A DNA stretch of 64,000 nucleotides from NCBI GenBank assembly GCA_948146395.1, contig OX411558.1, positions 38,080,850-38,144,849 on the forward strand, read 5' to 3'. A model generated the notes under the pieces. The model saw only the letters and a list, made by a program, of their open reading frames with translations, searched no databases and was not told where the DNA came from. A program made the position numbers and the translations under genes. This DNA is from Fragum whitleyi (lineage: Eukaryota > Mollusca > Bivalvia > Cardiida > Cardiidae). Every line of letters begins with the position of its first letter. The stretch's first letter is position 1. Shown here in pieces: positions 1 through 11,235 of this stretch.

Positions 1-1250
1 TGGACCAGCCTTTTCATCAATTACATAAAATTGCGTTTGAATGAAGGATTTCTATTTGGTAAAATATTAATTTCAGCTTAATACAATTCAAAAAAATAAG
101 TTTTGGAAACAAAAAGATTTTAAAATAATGATTTTGTCTATCCAGTTAATGATAATATTTCGCATTTTCTGCCCTTAAACACGAGGGGTGGTGAAGGCTG
201 TTTAGTTGTAAGAATATATAAACAAATCGTAAAAAAACGTGGTTTTATACTAAACATTATGAGAAGAAATGTCCATCATTCCATATTTGGACAAGCTAAT
301 TAGCATATCGATGGTCAGGACATCTTAAACTTATAGCACGTGATTTATACAGTTATTACTCGCCTCCATATCTAGTTTTCCTCGTGAAAATCCCAAACAC
401 TTCGTAAAATAATCCTTTTTTATTGGTCTAAATAAGGGAATATGGGGTTCATCTCAGAATGATTAAAAATTATTATCAATTATCTGGTCAAACAGTTTTT
501 GAACAAATACAGATTACACTAAGATTTGATATCATAGGGAAGTAAAAAAAAAAATCTACAAAATTAATTTACAAAAATACTCGATTTTATAATGAATAAC
601 TTGCCAAAATTCATATACTTTTGACTTGACCCCTGTGCAAATCAGAGCTATTTTTGATAGACAATTCGCTGTTCCGTTTATCACAGACACGAGTAGGTAT
701 GAAAGGCAGAAAGTTAACATGTAGACGGACGGACAAAATCATTATTACACCTTCAAAAATTCTGAAATTCAGATTTCTTCATGGTATTAGATGGAAAATA
801 TGATATGTCAAGAAAAAAATACGCTTCATAAATTCGATTCTGAGATTTTCGGTGAAAACTGGTCCATATAGAAGTCAAACGGACTATACCTACCTCTTAA
901 ACCCAGTCGAATGTGATTTATCATCGGCAAACAATTACTGAAATAACCAAACCTGTATATTTAGCAGATGCTCTTTTAATATCATTAGTAAGTAAATATC
1001 ATAAGTACATACAGTAAGATAAAAAGAAACATTTACATGTACATCGTTTGAGATCCGTCCGAGTGTTATTTATTTATTCAATTATTTATCCATTCATTTA
1101 TTTATTTGAATAAAAGACGACGCTTCAAGAATTTCATGCAACGGACCCTATCTGCATGCTTGCATCAGAATGATAATCTTTATCAAATTTAGATAAACTT
1201 GACCCTTAAAATGTAAATCATTCTGTTGACCTAAATTGTTCACTGTCGAA
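1..1250. other. No gene seen; AT-rich sequence
   Basis: I see no coding region, RNA gene or clear repeat boundary here. The sequence is AT-rich with short A-runs and frequent stops in all frames. Confidence 0.6.
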
Positions 1251-1632
1251 TACAGTTTACAACATCGTGAAATTGACAAGATGATTGATTTTGGAATGGA
1301 ATTGAATGAGTGTGATGAATGAGTTTCAAGTGAAATTAAAGGGCGGTAATCCAATATCGCTTGTTTTGCTCAGGATGAACAGCATTAGCGATATTCATAA
1401 CCTCTCTGTACAAATCAATGCATACAAGTTCTATAAATAGAGTTCTACTTCTTTAAGAACCAAACAATGGCGTACATTTTCAACTATATCAGTGAAATCG
1501 CGATTTTTTCTATTTATTCTCATGTTGAATGTAGCAGTTGGCTTTATCTGTTTTTGGTCATGTTGGAGCATTTTGAGCGGTTTGAGTGAGTGTTTTGAAT
1601 GAATGAAAGGAGCGCTGAGTGAGAAATATTGG
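1251..1632 (+). mobile_element. MITE1 copy A (subfamily A, 3' end lost)
   Basis: The left terminus reads TACAGTTTACAACATCGTG and continues AAATTGACAAGATGA. The internal part has the imperfect inverted repeat centred on TTGCTCAGGATGAACAG, then the subfamily A core (CTTTAAGAACCAA; GTGAAATCGCGATTTTT) and the 3' module GGAGCGCTGAGTGAG. The right terminal inverted repeat is missing after about 1632. A short reading frame on the minus strand (1148-1354) lies in the left arm and is not a gene. Confidence 0.8.
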
Positions 1633-2129
1633 TAGATGATTGAGAGTGTATGCCATTGAATATTGATTGTAATATTTCATCGATACTATTGTGAATAGCA
1701 TTAATCGTTCAATGTCTTATTTAATGAAATATATTTGATAATTAACCAGTTTCGTGACATATGTGATTAAATTCTTGCATTCTAATTTCCTTCAGCAAAT
1801 ATGTCATAATTGATTATAACACGATACCGACGATTCATAGCAATTTGTCAGCTACGTTTAAATTTGCAGAGGATATCCGACGCAGACAAATGGACCCTCT
1901 CTAATGAGTTGGTTATTATCAAATGGCATTGCTTCTGAAGAATGAATTTGATCATTAGGGTGATGCTTTAACACGTGCAAATAAATTGACAGTACACGTG
2001 ATATGAATTTGTCTATTATGCACAGATAAATTTGATCTACTTTTATGATAAACTAAAACTTCTCAATACTCAAATGTGGCTAACGGCTTTTTGATATGCA
2101 CAAACTCAAATGACGGGTATAATAAATAA

Positions 2130-2870
2130 CGATTATAATATCGTGGGAGTGAAATAATTTCCGTTGAATATTTCTGATATTCCACCGGTGTAATGACACT
2201 AGTGGATTTACTATGGAAATGAGCTAAGAATGGATATCAACGTTATATTTGGTTGTGAAATGACGTCACAACGCATTGATGCAATAATATTTTCTACACA
2301 GAAAAAAAAATGTGAAATTAAATTCACTTGAAATTATTGTCTGCGGCACCTTTGAAGTTGGACAAGTCTAAACTTTTGCCCTCTGGAACTGGTTTAAGAT
2401 AACATCGTTCTTAGACTATAATACTTAAGAGATATGAATAAATTGACATCCCTATATCAATATAGTTAAAACCGAAGCTTCAACATCGACTGTTTTCAAT
2501 AATTAATGTACTTCTCTTTTTTTCTTTTCTTTCTGGTACTCAGTATGTTATATGTATTGTTGAATTGGAATTGTGTTATGGGCCGGTGGCCTTAATCACC
2601 AATAAAATAGTTATAGTTATATAGATGACGGCATTTCGCAAACGACGTTATATGTTTCGTGGACAAACTTGAATAGATCAATTTCCTCGTTTTTAAGCTA
2701 AAATGCATGTCATTTTATAAATAGAATATCAAATTTGTGCTGATGAAATACCAAATTTATTAAACTCGTCATCTGAAACAGATAAAAACCCGGCGCAGCC
2801 TCCTTTTTATGACTTGTTTAATAAATTCGGAATTCAATGACCACTCATTCAATATCATCTATTTATTTTG
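2130..2870 (+). repeat. Family X repeat copy X1
   Basis: This aligns by eye with 17521-18340, including GTGGGAGTGAAATAA, the stretch around CGTTATATGTTTCG, the ATATCAAATTTGTGCTGATG module and the ACAGATAAAAACCCGGCGCAG module. It is split by a retroposon at 2282-2623. No coding capacity is seen. The family also occurs at 12880-13235 and 17040-17160. Confidence 0.75.
2282..2623 (+). mobile_element. 5'-truncated retroposon inserted in X1
   Basis: The insert ends in a LINE-like 3' tail: GGGCCGGTGGCCTTAATCAC, then CAATAAAATAG and TTATAG-type short repeats. It is flanked by GATG on both sides (2278-2281 and 2624-2627). Removing it restores the family X sequence seen near 18060-18110. It has no reading frame, as expected for a 5'-truncated copy. 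The clade is not identifiable. Confidence 0.6.
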
Positions 2871-3211
2871 GAAAAGATAATTTTACAAATAAGACTGATT
2901 ACCAGGCATTATAGATTAAAATCGCCATGCACAATACACTGCCAACTTTCTATTTAATCATTGTGATGATTTATTTCTTCAGCAGTATTGGTTGGAATTT
3001 ATCACATTGGTGGAGACAAAATTTATTTTCAGCAGGGTTTATCAGGGGGTTAATACCTACATAATATGGCAAAAAATCCTTACTACAAGCGTAGATTTAT
3101 TTGAATGATTTAAAAGGAAAGGTATTGCGTGACATAACCGATATGTTCACATGTGCGTGAGGTCAAGGCAATTAGCCGCCTGAACAAAAGAAATATGTAG
3201 TGTAAGTTTCA

Positions 3212-3456
3212 GGGGCCTGTTTAACTAACTAAAAACTTCTTACGATCAATTTTCGCGTAAGTCAAAAATTAAAGTTCTACAGTAGTAACTAAATATGGAA
3301 TTCTGCCATGCATCATCTCATTTGAATCGTCTTCTTAAGACGATTCCAATGAGATATTGCAAGGGAGAATCTAACAATGAATTAAAACACCAAGCACGAT
3401 TTGTGATTTTGACTAACGATTAATTTTTTCGTAAGAAGTTTAGTGAAACGGGCCCC
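3212..3456 (+). mobile_element. MITE2, GGGGCC-ended palindromic element
   Basis: The element starts GGGGCCTGTTTAACTAAC and ends GTGAAACGGGCCCC. The inverted ends extend about 50 bp with small mismatches (AACTTCTTACGA against TCGTAAGAAGTTT). A central dyad reads GAATCGTCTTCTTAAGACGATTCC in two halves. The length of 245 bp and lack of coding fit a non-autonomous DNA transposon. The target duplication is not clear. A second copy is at 9684-9925. Confidence 0.8.
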
Positions 3457-3530
3457 AGCAGTTAGGATGGTGATCGTGGGATAAGATAGTTCCGGGGTCG
3501 ATTCCCGACAAGACCGATGATTTTATTGTA
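3457..3530 (+). mobile_element. tRNA-like SINE head fragment
   Basis: Directly after MITE2 comes AGCAGTTAGGATGGTGATCG, and further on GGGGTCGATTCCCGAC, which resembles a polymerase III box B. The sequence is too diverged to fold as a functional tRNA. It looks like a tRNA-derived retroposon head next to the MITE2 insertion. Confidence 0.45.
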
Positions 3531-4470
3531 AACAAAAACATACTTCTCATTGATCCTTTCACTCATTTTTTAGCTAGGCTGATTTTGGAGAAAACCTGAG
3601 GTAGTGCTATAGCCTCGTGGTCGTCGTTGTGCGAAAACTTTGACATTTGTGATATCTCTGGTTCTACCGAAGGCATTCTCTTGAAACTTGGCTCAAATAT
3701 TCACCATCGAAAGAACAACCTTTACTATCAAGGGAGATAACTCTAGATTCATTTTGTGCAAATTACGTACCTATTTCGACGTCGATTATTTTTTACCATC
3801 CAGCACTCAACAGTCATATATAATAATACCTTTGATTTTGATTTAAAATATTAAATTTAAATTTATAAACAGACAATTGTTATTTACGTTGTGGTATGCA
3901 ACATATAGGTATGAATTCACTTCGCGTATTCATTCAGCGTGATTGTGTTTTTTGTTTGTTTGTTTGTTTACGAAAGGCATTTGTAATGACTTAAGTATAT
4001 TTTTATTGCTTTTGAATCAACGATTGCTTTTAGCTTCCCCTATCCGCACGCTAGTATGCTATTGTCATGGTGGTTTGTTCGTTGTGCGTCAGTTAGTGCG
4101 TCCGTCCGTGCATAAAATTTTCTTTAAGTATCACGATTTTAGCGAAACGTTGTACAAATGTTCATTTGACAAACCTCTTCTTAAATTGTTAAGAGTGGCA
4201 GGACGTGGTAATTTTTCACTTGCAAATTCTTGTGCTCCCAAACCTTGGAACCAAATTCAATGTAACTTTACATGTTTCTTGGGTAAACTTATTTCAATGG
4301 ATCTTGGTATGAATGACCCTTTTACTTAGTCACGACAGTGTGTGTAGAATGGTCTATTTATTGCAATCACCCTTTATGTTGGTTAAAAGATGGGTAACGG
4401 GTACACCGGTTAATAATGGTTGAGTATTTTGGTGCAGTTTCGGCCAGTCCAAGTAAATCATTACAAAATA
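3531..4470. other. No gene seen; likely old repeat
   Basis: The sequence includes AAGGGAGATAACTCT, a phrase I associate with molluscan repeats, and a GTTT microsatellite near 3951-3968. A 128-codon frame at 3943-4329 runs through the microsatellite and shows no recognisable domain or codon bias, so I do not call it a gene. Confidence 0.5.
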
Positions 4471-6700
4471 CAGTCAAACTTCGGTATCTCGAACACATCG
4501 GGGACCGGCCGATCTGTTCGAGATATCGGAAGTTTGACCCATCCATAAACTAGCAGGAAGGTAATTTCGAGAAGGATATTATATCCGGAGTAAGGTTCTA
4601 TCCGAGTTTACCTACATCAAACGCTCGTGCAGTCGTCGCATGACAAATACGGTTCGCAACATTTATTCAATCAACACGTTTTGGAGTTATTTTTGTTTTA
4701 ATTCAGATACTAGCACATTGTAATGTAGAAACAACAAATTCAGCACAAATACAAAACAAAACAAACAACTGTCGTACCTACTTTTTACATTTGTTCTAGT
4801 AATAGAACGGTCTAAGTTATTTTACGGAATAATTTGCACATTCAAATAAGCGTAACGTTTTAAAGCTAGTGCGTCGTCACACAAAGCCTTGAAATGTTGA
4901 GGTTTTATTTTGGTGCTAGATCTAGGGGGAAAAACCACATGGTTCAGTGCAAAACAATTTTAGCCGTATAACTATGCAGTAAAACTGTTTCGCGCTGAGT
5001 CATGGAAATAAGGTTCGTTATTGCTGTGTTATCAAAGCTGGAAAAAGTCCCGAATACTCGACTGGCGTGCAGAGCGCCTTTTCATATCAAATTTGAAAAG
5101 AGACTTATACAAAGAACACATCATAGACAGTTCATAATCAGTGTCATTCTCAAACTCAAAATATCGGCGTAGGGTGTCATGGGCTGCCATGGCGTCTGTG
5201 AGAGTCGGAGCCTGTTCTGGAGCTGGCTGATCGTCGGCTTCTTCGGGAGCGTTGTCTTCCACTGGATTTCGTGCTGACAGAAGGTCAGAAACAATGTCAC
5301 TGTCACTAGACTCGGCACACACTGGAATGTTTAAGTCCACGTCAACGTAACCACTAATATCACGCTGGTCACGTCGGCACATTTCGGCTACCCTGGACAG
5401 TGGGATGTCGTCTTCGTCGTCACTCTCAATAACACTAGGATTGTCAGTCACTGTATTAAATCCAGCATGTCGAAAACACTTAGCGATGGTCTGTTGAGTC
5501 ACCATAGTCCAGGACTGTCTCAGTACACGGAGAGCGTCTAACACAGAAAACACAAAGTCACTATGGTTGTCGATCGTTGCGAGCTGTTTCTGTATGAGTT
5601 GATGTCGATAGTGGACTTTAAGGTTCTTGATGATTCCCTGGTCCATGGGCTGTGTGTGAGTTGTTGTGTTTGGAGGTAGAAACACGAGTTCGATGGCTTT
5701 CAGTTCTTTTATAGTCGGGTGTGCGGGGCAATTGTCGATCACCATGGCCACTTTTCTGTTTTCACGCAGGACACGTTTATCAAGTTTCACCAACCACTTT
5801 TTGAAAATTTCACCTGTCATCCACGCTTTCTTGTTGTTTTCATACTGAGTTGGAAGAGTTTTAACATTCTTAAAACACCGTGGGTTGGCTGATTTACCGA
5901 TCACTAACAGGGGAATTTTATCGTCACCGGGCATGTTGGCGCACACCATGACTGTTATTCGGTCTTCGCTGCGTTTTCCACCTTCACAGGACACGTTCTT
6001 GAATTCCAGTGTTTTGTCTGGCGTTAGTCTGTAGAACAACCCTGTTTCATCGGCGTTGTAGACGTCTCGTGGTGAATAGCGCTTGAGGAGTTGGTCTCTC
6101 TGCACAGACCATGCGTCCATGGCCTCTGAGTCTGGATCTACGGATCTTGATTCGCCGCATAAGGCCTTGAAGGAGATCTGGTGTCTTTCTTTGAACCTGT
6201 CTTACCAGCCTGTAGATTGTTTGAAGTCGTCTAAACCAAGCTGGTCGGCGAAGAACTTGGCTTTCTCTAACATGATGGGGCCGCTGATTGGGATGTTCTG
6301 GTTTCTGGCTTCTCTGAACCAGCGGAGTAATGCAGTTTCTAATTCATCGTAGTCGCCCTGTCTCATGTTGCGTCTTTTGGGCCCGAATTTAGCGAAGCCT
6401 TCTTTGATGGAATCGGCCTTCTTTAGCCAGCCGGACAGTGTATTCTTCGGGATGTCGAACATTCTGGCTATCTCTGTTTTTGACTTCTCACCCTTCTCGA
6501 ACTCGATGATTGCGTTGAATTTTATTTCTAAGGGTTTCTGGTCAAGTTTTCTTTTGGTACCTCTTTTCTCAGACTTAGCTATCCCCCCGTTACCGGGTCC
6601 TTCACTAAGTTGCCGAGATATCTTTTCTTCAGTAGGTTGAGACATTTTGATGTCGTAGAACACAAATCTATGCTTAAGTACCATCTGTAGTTAATGTTTG
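4471..6700 (-). mobile_element. Tigger/pogo DNA transposon, 5' end not found
   Basis: The 3' end is at 4471. A TA at 4469-4470 is followed by CAGTCAAACTTCGGTATCTC, the usual form of a pogo/Tigger terminus. A subterminal inverted copy (TGTTCGAGATATCGGAAG, about 4513-4538) makes a hairpin with the terminus, around GGGGACCGGCCG. The transposase gene lies on the minus strand at 6684-5032, followed by about 560 bp of 3' non-coding DNA. I could not find the matching terminus upstream of the gene (6700-7500), so the 5' end is lost or too diverged and the limit of 6700 is arbitrary. Confidence 0.85.
5032..6684 (-). pseudogene. Tigger/pogo-family transposase, one in-frame stop
   Basis: This is a DDE transposase of the CENP-B/pogo type, which would cut and paste the surrounding element in the nucleus. 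The frame stays open for 160 codons, meets TAA at 6204-6202, and continues in the same frame to 5032, about 550 codons in all. Numbering from the first Met (6684), residues 51-97 form the N-terminal helix-turn-helix (KSKTEIARMFDIPKNTLSGW). Residues 108-171 form the second, Tc5/CENP-B-type DNA-binding domain, and the stop falls inside it. The catalytic acids are D212 (YNADETG), D317 (VIDNCPAHP) and D348 (QPMDQG). The spacing between the last two is DD30D, as in pogo. The C-terminus QSSIRDFF fits a PCNA-binding PIP box, a feature known in pogo. The likely start is Met14 (6645), since MSQPTEE begins the conserved part. Apart from the stop no frameshift is seen, so inactivation looks recent. The part downstream of the stop starts with Met at 6120 and keeps all three catalytic acids. 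Confidence 0.9.
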
Positions 6701-8988
6701 TGCGATACGCGTTCTAAAGATTCATTAAAGTGTTGTTTTCAGTAAAACTAAGCTTTTTGAAGAATGTAATCATATAATACTTTATAAACAAGGAAATGCA
6801 AAGAGATAAAAATAGTGTTTTACATGTGTAGGAATATCTGAATAGAGACTTTGTAGAAAATTGATCAACGGGAGATCAACACATCTTTTAAAGATATAAA
6901 ATTATTACTAATACTTCCCTTATATATTCGAATATACCATGAACCTAGCAAAAAACCCACTTTCCCAAGTCAAACAGTGTAGCAAAAGTTGTATTTATTT
7001 GCAATTTCTCATTTTCTTTGAATGTTTTCTACATTACATGCATTTTGGCACTTTTCTTTGTAGTCTGCTATGCTTTGTTTGAAATCAAAATTGTCAGGTT
7101 ATGGGTGAAATGAATTTCATTTTGAGTTAAGTCAGTGTGATAGTTTTTTTAAGAAAAATAAACATAGTCTTCTTCTCTCTAATTTTACATATAAGCTATA
7201 AAAGTTCACTTCTGATAGCTAAAAAAGTATCTATTTCGAACAAGTCAGAATTCCTTCCGAATGTTGGCGACTTTCATTACCTTCTATTTTGAATATCTCT
7301 TTTTCAAGGGTATATTTTTCAGACAATAGAACGATATAGACTCTCTTGGGCCTCCTGTTTAGAAATGTACTGTTGTACATACTGGATTCGACTACGTACA
7401 GTCAGACTGACTAGGATTATTGTGACGATCAGCTCGCTATAAGAGTAAAGACTGATTTGCTATACCGACCTCAATAAAAAAAGCCTCACTGAAAATTTGG
7501 AATTTCTTTTCTGTTTGCCATTTTACATCGTGAAAAACACAGAATATCTTTACTAAAACTCCCTCTACACGGGTCAAATTGAAAAGATTTCGTTTTCATA
7601 AATTTTATATGCCTAAACATTGACTAGCGGTCACTATGTTTTTGAGTATGACGGGCGCTTTCTTAACATTCGTGCTTCGATACAGGATTGCACGTGCGTC
7701 ATATGGAATATTCCAACTCATTTTGTTACAAAGACGATCCCTATTAATCACATCGAATATCGTCATTAACGTAATCAGTTTTTGTTTACTAAATCTTTGA
7801 CAAGGGCAGAGAAAGGGCCTATGGATTATTTTTAAGCGCATATCCATGGTTAAATGACTTTTTGTTTTAAAGTCTGCTCAAAATGGTCAACCCTGTTTTG
7901 TTTCAAAATAGGGAGTGCCAATCTTTTTAGCTGGATAATTCCTTTACAAATCTTGACTCCATAACAATTCTTGCGTGAGCTGGACTGCAATGAATTTGTC
8001 TTTAATACAAAGTAAGAATTTTTAGGATTGAATGTGTCCTTTGTAATAATTGCCCTTTTTATACGGCCGAGGCGTTTTTATTGACGTCATAATATTTTTC
8101 CGTTTCGCGATACCCAGGACGTTTCTTATAAAGCGACTATCTTAAAATGATAAAGTGCTTCGTGGAATGTCTTATTTGACGAGCGTCAAAAAAGATAGTA
8201 TAACTTCACTGTCTTTAGCTTCAGACACCAGATGATCTATGCTTCCTTCCGGAGTTGGTGAGATTACGTGATATCTTATGGATCACCATTTGTGAAATAC
8301 GTTAACGTTTGAATTACGCATCGAATCAAATCAAAAGATCGCATGATTGCGTGTGCTGTCGATTTGAAGGAAATTCGCATCACAATAATATTACCAACCT
8401 TTGTGTCATCATGCGCTTTTGATACATTCGGTTTTAACTTGCTCGCTTACGTGCATTCTCTAGGTTTATATACAACCCATTTGCATAACCGTCTATCTTG
8501 AATAACGTATAGCTTTTAATGACGTGATTGCATGTTTGCTTGTGTGGTTGGATTTCGAGTCCTTAGAACCAAATGTTTCCCTTCTTTCGTTCAAAATCGA
8601 TTTTTGAATTGCATGGATTGTCTATATAAGCATCCTATATTTGACCCCAGATAAGTCGCTTGTAGGTTGCGCCAACAAAATCATCGCATACACTGTATGT
8701 ATTCATCAACTACTAGCACACTCATTCTCATTGATAAATAAGTAACAGCGAGATGCCAAATTAGGCTCTATCGCTATATCTGTTCTTTATGCCAATCTGT
8801 ATCAAAATGATAAAATCTTGTTAAAATTGCAATAAAAATCAAAGTCCTGGAAGTATTCACTGCACCAATTGCGAGTCTTTATTCATTTGGTAACTAAAAT
8901 GTTTAAGCTTTTCTAGATTATAAAGAATATAATCAGGCAGTTTAGACTAAGATCGAAGCCGAAGACTTTATACAGTTAAATGAATAGT
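6701..8988. other. No gene seen
   Basis: This is AT-rich DNA without a recognised element. It has a TGACGTCA at 8082 and a CACGTG near 7690. Possible old repeat fragments are too diverged to place. Confidence 0.5.
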
Positions 8989-8989
8989 T

Positions 8990-9085
8990 TAGGTGGGTGT
9001 TTGGAATTAATGAATTGAGCACTGAGTGAGCGGTTAAGAATGGTTTTGATCGGAATGAATGTCAATTTCACTATGTTCTAAACTT
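8990..9085 (+). mobile_element. MITE1 3'-end fragment
   Basis: Only the right-hand module is present: TGTTTGGAATTAATGAATTG, GAGTGAGCGGTTAAGAATGG, and GAATGTCAATTTCACTATG. Both the left arm and the core are absent. Confidence 0.75.
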
Positions 9086-9683
9086 TATCGAAGCGGCGTT
9101 CGATCTCACAGACTGACACCCGTCAAACTTGTGTAACCACAAGGTCCTCTGGGTGTAATATTCTAACGAAGTTGTGTAGTTTGAAACTACTATTGAATCG
9201 ATTGTTGTTCTCACATACCGAAGCCTGAACAATATACCGCAACGTTTACTCGGCGTATGTTTTCAATGACGTAAACAATTATAGGCTTTTCGGTGGCTCA
9301 TTGAAAATATTAATAGACTATCCATTGGTAATCAAGTCGCCAAAGCAGTGAAATTACAAAAGATAAACCCCTTATTTCGTTCATGTCACGCTATCTCGCG
9401 TTACCCCAGCGAGTCCTATTACACTCATGACGTCATAACGTTGACTTATAATCATACGCAAAACGACAAGCTTTGGGAGAATTTGTCCTGAAACCTACAC
9501 TTTCATCTCATATTTGCACTATAAAAAAGAATTTTTTTGTGTGTGTGTGATCAATGAATAGTTTTTCCCTGATCAATACAATATATTTTTTCGCAAATGA
9601 CGAGTATATATTGATCTTACACTGAACATTTTATTCTCTCTATCTTTGGAAAGCAAGACGAACAATTAATGTGTGACGGACCT

Positions 9684-9925
9684 GGGTCCCATTTTACTAC
9701 ACTACTTACGAAAAAAATAATCGCAAGTCAAAAAAACGTACCTAGTTTTTTCATTCATTGTTAGATTTGTCTTGCAATATCTCTCTTGAATCGTCTTTAG
9801 AAGACGATTCCAAAAATGGTAATGCATGGCAGAATTTCATATTTAGTTATTATTGTAGAAACAATTTCTTTGTTTGACTTGCGCAACAAAGTGATCGCAA
9901 GATGTTTATTTGGTCTTCCGCGATA
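9684..9925 (-). mobile_element. MITE2 second copy, inverted
   Basis: The left end GGGTCCCATTTTACTAC and ACTTACGAAAAAAATAATCG match the right arm of the 3212-3456 copy. The central dyad GAATCGTCTTTAGAAGACG is kept. The right end is degraded (GCAAGATGTTTATTTGG). Confidence 0.7.
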
Positions 9926-10066
9926 CAGGAGTCAGTTTATTTTTGATGACAAACCCCCATTTTTACCGCAAGGCAAAATAATTTAATTCTAGTTACGTTC
10001 ATCAATATTCTTGCATTCTGATGGGCTGAAAAGTTGAAAACAATTTTGAGTTTTAGTTATTTTGTT

Positions 10067-10266
10067 NNNNNNNNNNNNNNNNNNNNNNNNNNNNNNNNNN
10101 NNNNNNNNNNNNNNNNNNNNNNNNNNNNNNNNNNNNNNNNNNNNNNNNNNNNNNNNNNNNNNNNNNNNNNNNNNNNNNNNNNNNNNNNNNNNNNNNNNNN
10201 NNNNNNNNNNNNNNNNNNNNNNNNNNNNNNNNNNNNNNNNNNNNNNNNNNNNNNNNNNNNNNNNNN
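10067..10266. other. Assembly gap of 200 N
   Basis: There are exactly 200 N, the usual arbitrary gap size in scaffolding. Sequence continuity across it is not proven. Apparent frames across the gap are artefacts. Confidence 0.98.
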
Positions 10267-10483
10267 AGACATGAAAGCAAGTCATGTCGCAGGTGGCTTC
10301 TTGTGACGAAAATGTCGTTGCAGAACAGAAAATAACAATAACAAAAGGTTATAACTGGAGAATTCATAATTTGATAACAAAACGCAGTGTTTTACTGCGT
10401 CTTTTCATCAAATAATAATATACCAAAAATATGTCCGCAGACGAAATGGACAAATAGTATCGATTCATGACGATCTAGTTCAA

Positions 10484-10880
10484 TGCCCCTCGGAACAGCG
10501 ATCGAACTTTTCCGTAAACTGGAAAGTACCTCGGATCTTTTGGGCATATCGTAATTTGATGACAAAACGCTACTTTTTGTTATGAAATTATAATATGCCC
10601 ACTTTTATTTTATAGTTGATTTTGTTTCAAGAAATGCCATCCTTTTATCCTTAAAACGTAGCGCTTTGTCATCAAATTATGATTTGCCCACTTTTATTTT
10701 ATCGTTGACTTTGTTTCAAGTAATGTCATCCTTAGCAAAATAGTTAATTAATGATTGTGACGTCATGTAAACCCTCGTTTGAAATGACGCGCTTACACTT
10801 CTGCGACCTTATTGTTCCCGAGGCCTATTCTGTAGAATCGCCATAGGTTCCCGATTGTTCCAATGCATGGCATCATTCTG
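10484..10880 (+). repeat. Family Z copy Z1
   Basis: It opens with CGGAACAGCGATCGAAC and TTTTCCGTAAACTGGAAAG. It then has an internally duplicated module (AATTTGATGACAAAACGC near 10552, again inverted near 10660, each with GCCCACTTTTATTTTAT), TGACGTCA at 10758, and the module CCGAGGCCTATTCTGTAGAA followed by GGTTCCCGATTG. No coding capacity is seen. Other copies are at 22322, 38676, 52650-53746 and 55600/60548. Confidence 0.65.
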
Positions 10881-11119
10881 AAGACGTAAGGCTATTTTTT
10901 AGTAAAAACCTCGTATACCTTTCATGGGTAAATAATGGATATATGTCTTTCAGAAAATAACTTATAGAGCTATTTAAGCCATTTCATCCCTATATTGATA
11001 TGAGGTATTAAGTCTAGCCGCTGTCATCTGCAGAATGAATTAATGGCTTACTTCCATCAGCTTGTCATTAAAACACTTATGACGTTGCATTAAAAACATA
11101 GGGATATATAAAAGTCATA

Positions 11120-11235
11120 TGTCATCGGTTTAACTGAGTACACAGATCACTCCGCCTTTTTTGTTTACTCAACGTCATCTTTAGCGCGAATGTTTTTTTT
11201 TACGTCATATAACCCACGTGGTTATTTACGCAATT
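11120..11235 (+). repeat. Family Z-related fragment
   Basis: It shares GAGTACACAGATCAC, GTCATCTTTAGCGCGAA and ACGTCATATAACCCACGTGG with 41020-41130. The CRE-like half is ACGTCA preceded by TT rather than TG. CACGTG follows 7 bp later. Confidence 0.6.

Noticed and set aside
3943..4329. 128-codon plus-strand frame as a gene
   Set aside because: It starts in a GTTT microsatellite, has no domain, no splice context and ordinary AT-rich composition.
7380..7420. ACAGTCAGACTGACTAGG as the missing 5' end of the Tigger element
   Set aside because: It lacks the TTTGACTG and TTCGAGATA text expected from the 3' end.
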